Assembly (NCBI GenBank): GCA_017527945.1
Contig: JAFXPL010000052.1
Location: forward strand, 1 to 16,407
Source of the DNA: Bacteroidales bacterium
Lineage (GTDB): Bacteria; Bacteroidota; Bacteroidia; Bacteroidales; WCHB1-69
Direction: 5' to 3'
DNA length: 16,407 nucleotides
Position 1 is the stretch's first letter. The number at the start of each line of letters is the position of its first letter. Of the stretch, positions 13,946 through 16,407 are shown in pieces. The translations under genes were made by a program, and so were the position numbers. The notes below the pieces were generated by a model. That model was not told the origin of the DNA. It made no database searches and saw nothing but the letters and a program-made list of their open reading frames with translations.

Positions 13946-16369
13946 GCTGTTGCGCTCGGCGTTGCTGTAGTTGCCGGGGGCATTGACGGTTGTGCTGGTG
14001 GTCCAATCGCAGCCGGTGGAGAGCTTGCCCGCATGGCTACCACGGTAACCCGTGGAGGTGCTCACGTCGCTGCCGTTCACCGTCGCCTCCATCGTGTTCC
14101 ACTCATCATCCGTGGGCAGATGCCAGCCGGCAGGACAGATGCCGCGACGATGGCCGGAAGGCAGTGTGCAAGACCAAAAATTGGCTGTTGAAGATTCAGT
14201 CGCGACCTCGGCATAACCCGTCCTGAAAGTATCCACCGCCGCGCACCAGTTGTAGAGCAGGCCGTAACCCTTCGGCGCGTAAGTGGTGGAGTCGTTCAAG
14301 TACCAGTGCGCCACCTTGGAAGTATAAGATTGCGTGGAGGCATTGCCCGTATTGCCCAACGGGTTCACGAGATTGTTGCCGGTCTTGGGCGAGGTGCGAG
14401 TCCGCAGGTTCTCCTTGAGCCAGCACTGGTTCCCGATCTGCACCACCTCGTACCAGTTGCCCTCGTGGTCCTTCACGGAGTCGATGGCGGTGGCGGAGCC
14501 ATGCTCATTGGCATTCAGCGTAGTGTTGCCCATCTCCGAGAGGGTGCAGGTGGTGTGGGCGGCCAATGCCATGGTATAGGTGGCCTTGCAGCCGCTGGCG
14601 TTGGAGGCGGTGATGGTGTAGGTGCCGGAAGTGCTGTAGGTGTGGGTCATGTCAGCGCTCACGCTGGTGCCCGTGCTGCCGTCGCCCCAGCTGATGCTGT
14701 TCGGGCTGCCGCTCACGCTCACCACCGTCACGGTCAGATAGTTGTCGCAGAGGCCGAGGGCCACGGGCGTGCCGCCGGAGGTCACGGTGGTGGTCAGGGA
14801 GTCTTTCAGGGCGGCGCTACCCGCACGGGTGGCGACACACACCACCTTCACGTCCGTGGCAGCGGCGGTGTAGGTGTAGGTGAGCGTGCTGCCGGTCTCG
14901 CTCTGCGCCTCGCCACCGACCGTCCAGGCGAAAGTATAGTCGGCAGCATTGGCATTGTTCAGGGTCGCGGTGTAAACCACCTCAACCGAAGAATTTCCAC
15001 AGAGGTTGACAGAACCGCCGTCAAGGTCGCTCGTCAGCGTAAGGGTGGGTTTCAAAGCGGCCAGTTCCTCCGCGAGGGAGTCGTTCAAGTGTTTGAGGCT
15101 GTCGAACACGCCCTGGATGCGGCGGTTCAGGCTGTCGAACACGGCAAGCAGGTCGCAGGCGTTCACGGCGTTCTGGTTGCTGCAGCTCGTGGCGTCATCC
15201 GTCTTGAGGTTGATACCGGCAGACGGCACGGTGACGGTGCCACCGGTGAAGTCGTTGCTGCCGGTATAGGTGTTGTCGCCGTCCGTGGTGACAAGGTTGG
15301 TGGGAGTGTCGGTCAGGTCGTTGTAGCTGCCCGTTCCCGCCACCTTGGCGAGGGTGACGGTGGCATCGGTGGCGGAGTTGGCCGTGAAGGTCGTGGTAGT
15401 ACCGTCCGTGATGGCCACTGTAAAGGTCGCGTCGTTGACGGCGGGAATCCTGCCGGCCAAGTTCGTGATGCTGTCGTGGATCTGGCTGCTGATGTTGTTC
15501 GTGATGCTGTCGTGGATGGCTCCCGACATCACCGTCTCGGTCACATAATGGTTGTTCGTCAGGTAGTTGCTCACACTGTCGCGGATTTGCGTGCTGATGT
15601 GGTTCACAATGCTGTCGTGGATGGTGTTGCCCGCGATGGAGTCAACAATCTGGTTGAGGGCGGAGGTGCCGTCGGCCAACGAATTCGCGACGCAGGCGTT
15701 CACATCCGCGCAGTCTTTGATGTCGTAACCGCTCAAGCTGTCGTGGATCTGGCTGCTGATGTTGTTCGTGATGCTGTCGTGGATGGCTCCCGACATCACC
15801 GTCTCGGTCACATAATGGTTGTTCGTCAGGTAGTTGCTCACACTGTCGCGGATGCTCGGCTTGTTCTTGATGTAGTCATCCGCGGTGTTGTCCGTCTGGT
15901 TCCAGTCGCTCTGCACGTTCGAGACACCGGGGACGGAGTGCGTGGCCAGGTAGTTGGCAATCACGTTCGTGTTCACGCTGTCGGCGTAGCCCGCCTGCAG
16001 CGCGTAGGGCACCGCGTTCAGCGGCATCTTGTGCGTGGCGACGGGCGTGCCGCCCTTATTGATAACGGCCGTCACCCAGGCGTTGCTCCACTGGATGTCC
16101 GCCCAGCTGCCATCGACCGGCGTGCCGTCGCCGATCAGCAGAGAGATCAAGCCGTTCATGTTGCTCGTCACGGCATGGGTCTCCTTATAGACCACCGGGC
16201 CGTTCTCGCTGTTGGCGAGGCTCACCGTGACGGTCAGGTCCGTGTTCACCACCAGGTGGTTGTCGGTGCCGCGCACCACCGCCTGGTAGCTGATCTTGTC
16301 GTTCTGCGCGAACACGGTCGTCGCGCAACACAGCATCAAGGCCATGCAAAAAAATAGTCGTCGTTTCAT
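13871..16369 (-). CDS. Secreted FISUMP-domain surface protein, truncated by amber codon
   Basis: 832 residues from the ATG at 16369. Signal peptide MKRRLFFCMALMLCCATTVFA (1-21). An N-terminal domain (25-130, KISYQAVVRGTDNHLV...LISLLIGDG) is common in Bacteroidota surface proteins, then NVQSDWNQTDNTADDYIKNK as in phage tail-fibre-like stalks. IHDSITNNISSQIHDS stalk repeats follow (173-300, including an exact 39-residue duplication), a short coiled coil (408-440, VFDSLNRRIQGVFDSLKHLNDSL), an Ig-like region (441-530), a PKD-like domain (about 540-600, ISWGDG...THTYSTSGTYTITAS), and FISUMP domain 1 (about 632-832, VVQIGNQCWLKENLR, GYGLLYNWCAAVD, RGICPAGWHLPTDDEW). It lacks a T9SS sorting tail. 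The stop falls within VR1 and removes the last ~40 residues of the FISUMP fold. The intact ancestor was about 1266 residues with two FISUMP tips. A surface ligand-binding role with a diversified tip is inferred. Confidence 0.82.
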   Translation of the reverse strand: MKRRLFFCMALMLCCATTVFAQNDKISYQAVVRGTDNHLVVNTDLTVTVSLANSENGPVVYKETHAVTSNMNGLISLLIGDGTPVDGSWADIQWSNAWVTAVINKGGTPVATHKMPLNAVPYALQAGYADSVNTNVIANYLATHSVPGVSNVQSDWNQTDNTADDYIKNKPSIRDSVSNYLTNNHYVTETVMSGAIHDSITNNISSQIHDSLSGYDIKDCADVNACVANSLADGTSALNQIVDSIAGNTIHDSIVNHISTQIRDSVSNYLTNNHYVTETVMSGAIHDSITNNISSQIHDSITNLAGRIPAVNDATFTVAITDGTTTTFTANSATDATVTLAKVAGTGSYNDLTDTPTNLVTTDGDNTYTGSNDFTGGTVTVPSAGINLKTDDATSCSNQNAVNACDLLAVFDSLNRRIQGVFDSLKHLNDSLAEELAALKPTLTLTSDLDGGSVNLCGNSSVEVVYTATLNNANAADYTFAWTVGGEAQSETGSTLTYTYTAAATDVKVVCVATRAGSAALKDSLTTTVTSGGTPVALGLCDNYLTVTVVSVSGSPNSISWGDGSTGTSVSADMTHTYSTSGTYTITASNASGCKATYTMALAAHTTCTLSEMGNTTLNANEHGSATAIDSVKDHEGNWYEVVQIGNQCWLKENLRTRTSPKTGNNLVNPLGNTGNASTQSYTSKVAHWYLNDSTTYAPKGYGLLYNWCAAVDTFRTGYAEVATESSTANFWSCTLPSGHRRGICPAGWHLPTDDEWNTMEATVNGSDVSTSTGYRGSHAGKLSTGCDWTTSTTVNAPGNYSNAERNSSGFAAVPAGVFGSSFGSAGLYAHF
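15470..15586 (-). repeat. 117-nt direct repeat, copy B (stalk repeat)
   Basis: Appears identical by eye to 15737-15853. It encodes IRDSVSNYLTNN...SSQIHDS (residues 262-300). The 267-nt spacing keeps the reading frame. Confidence 0.88.
15737..15853 (-). repeat. 117-nt direct repeat, copy A (stalk repeat)
   Basis: The upstream copy (residues 173-211). A diverged third partial unit (IHDSIVNHISTQIRDS) lies between the two. The exact match suggests recent duplication or gene conversion. Confidence 0.88.
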
Positions 16370-16378
16370 AACTCTGGA

Positions 16379-16407
16379 TTTTTAATTTTTAATTTTAACT
16401 TTTAATT
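16379..16407. repeat. AT-rich ~7-nt repeat at window edge
   Basis: Units TTTTTAA, TTTTTAA, TTTTAAC and TTTTAA run off the window end, in the leader of the FISUMP gene (minus sense: A-rich). This may be a simple low-complexity leader. No promoter box is visible before the edge. Confidence 0.5.

Noticed and set aside
13313..14191. 292-codon + frame opposite the Fn3/FISUMP region
   Set aside because: Antisense shadow of the FISUMP gene, with low-complexity Gly/Val/Ala composition.
14306..16357. 683-codon open frame on the + strand, opposite the FISUMP gene
   Set aside because: It is an antisense shadow. The minus strand has a signal peptide and recognisable domains, and the + frame simply mirrors its repeats (RDAVVDGSRHH... 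repeated).

Overview
The window looks like a chromosomal segment of a member of the Bacteroidota, most likely order Bacteroidales. The signs are a secreted protein with a type IX secretion (T9SS) C-terminal sorting domain, FISUMP-type surface domains, PorT-like beta-barrel proteins, A-rich leaders without clear Shine-Dalgarno sequences, and promoters with the TAnnTTTG -7 box of this phylum. GC content is moderately high in genes, with AT-rich intergenic stretches. I cannot name a species.

Layout, left to right. (1) 1-436: gene edge and AT-rich leader. (2) 437-5281 (+): a large secreted modular adhesin-like protein with a T9SS tail, followed by a good terminator. (3) 5378-7815 (+): a two-gene envelope polysaccharide unit, a flippase and a GT4 glycosyltransferase overlapping by 4 nt. 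(4) 7877-10416 (-): three tightly packed genes, an outer membrane beta-barrel, an exported or lipid-anchored protein of unknown function, and an MgtC-like membrane protein. (5) 10540-11322 (-): a GT2 glycosyltransferase of the lipopolysaccharide-core type, divergent from a small lipoprotein gene at 11465-11779 (+). (6) 11780-12568: no intact gene, but the wreck of a diversity-generating retroelement (DGR). It holds a template-repeat stub, the start of an accessory MutS-like (msl) reading frame and the last ~95 codons of a reverse transcriptase, joined by deletions. (7) 12569-16369 (-): a long secreted FISUMP protein with two DGR-type variable repeats, split by an in-frame amber codon inside the first variable repeat.

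The most interesting part is 11.8-14.05 kb. The two FISUMP C-termini form a 195-nt pair of variable repeats that differ at 31 bases, 28 of them in codon positions 1-2 of codons that mostly end in C or T. The nearby template stub has AAC codons at two of these variable codons. This is the footprint of adenine-directed mutagenic retrohoming. The retroelement core has lost its catalytic domain and most of its template, so the target looks like a frozen product of past diversification. The two glycosyltransferase genes also share an odd feature: each stop codon lies in or against a seven-unit tandem array of related 9-nt or 8-nt words.

Most of the window serves the cell surface: adhesins, envelope glycan assembly and outer membrane proteins. 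Family assignments rest on recognised motifs in the translations. No database search was run.
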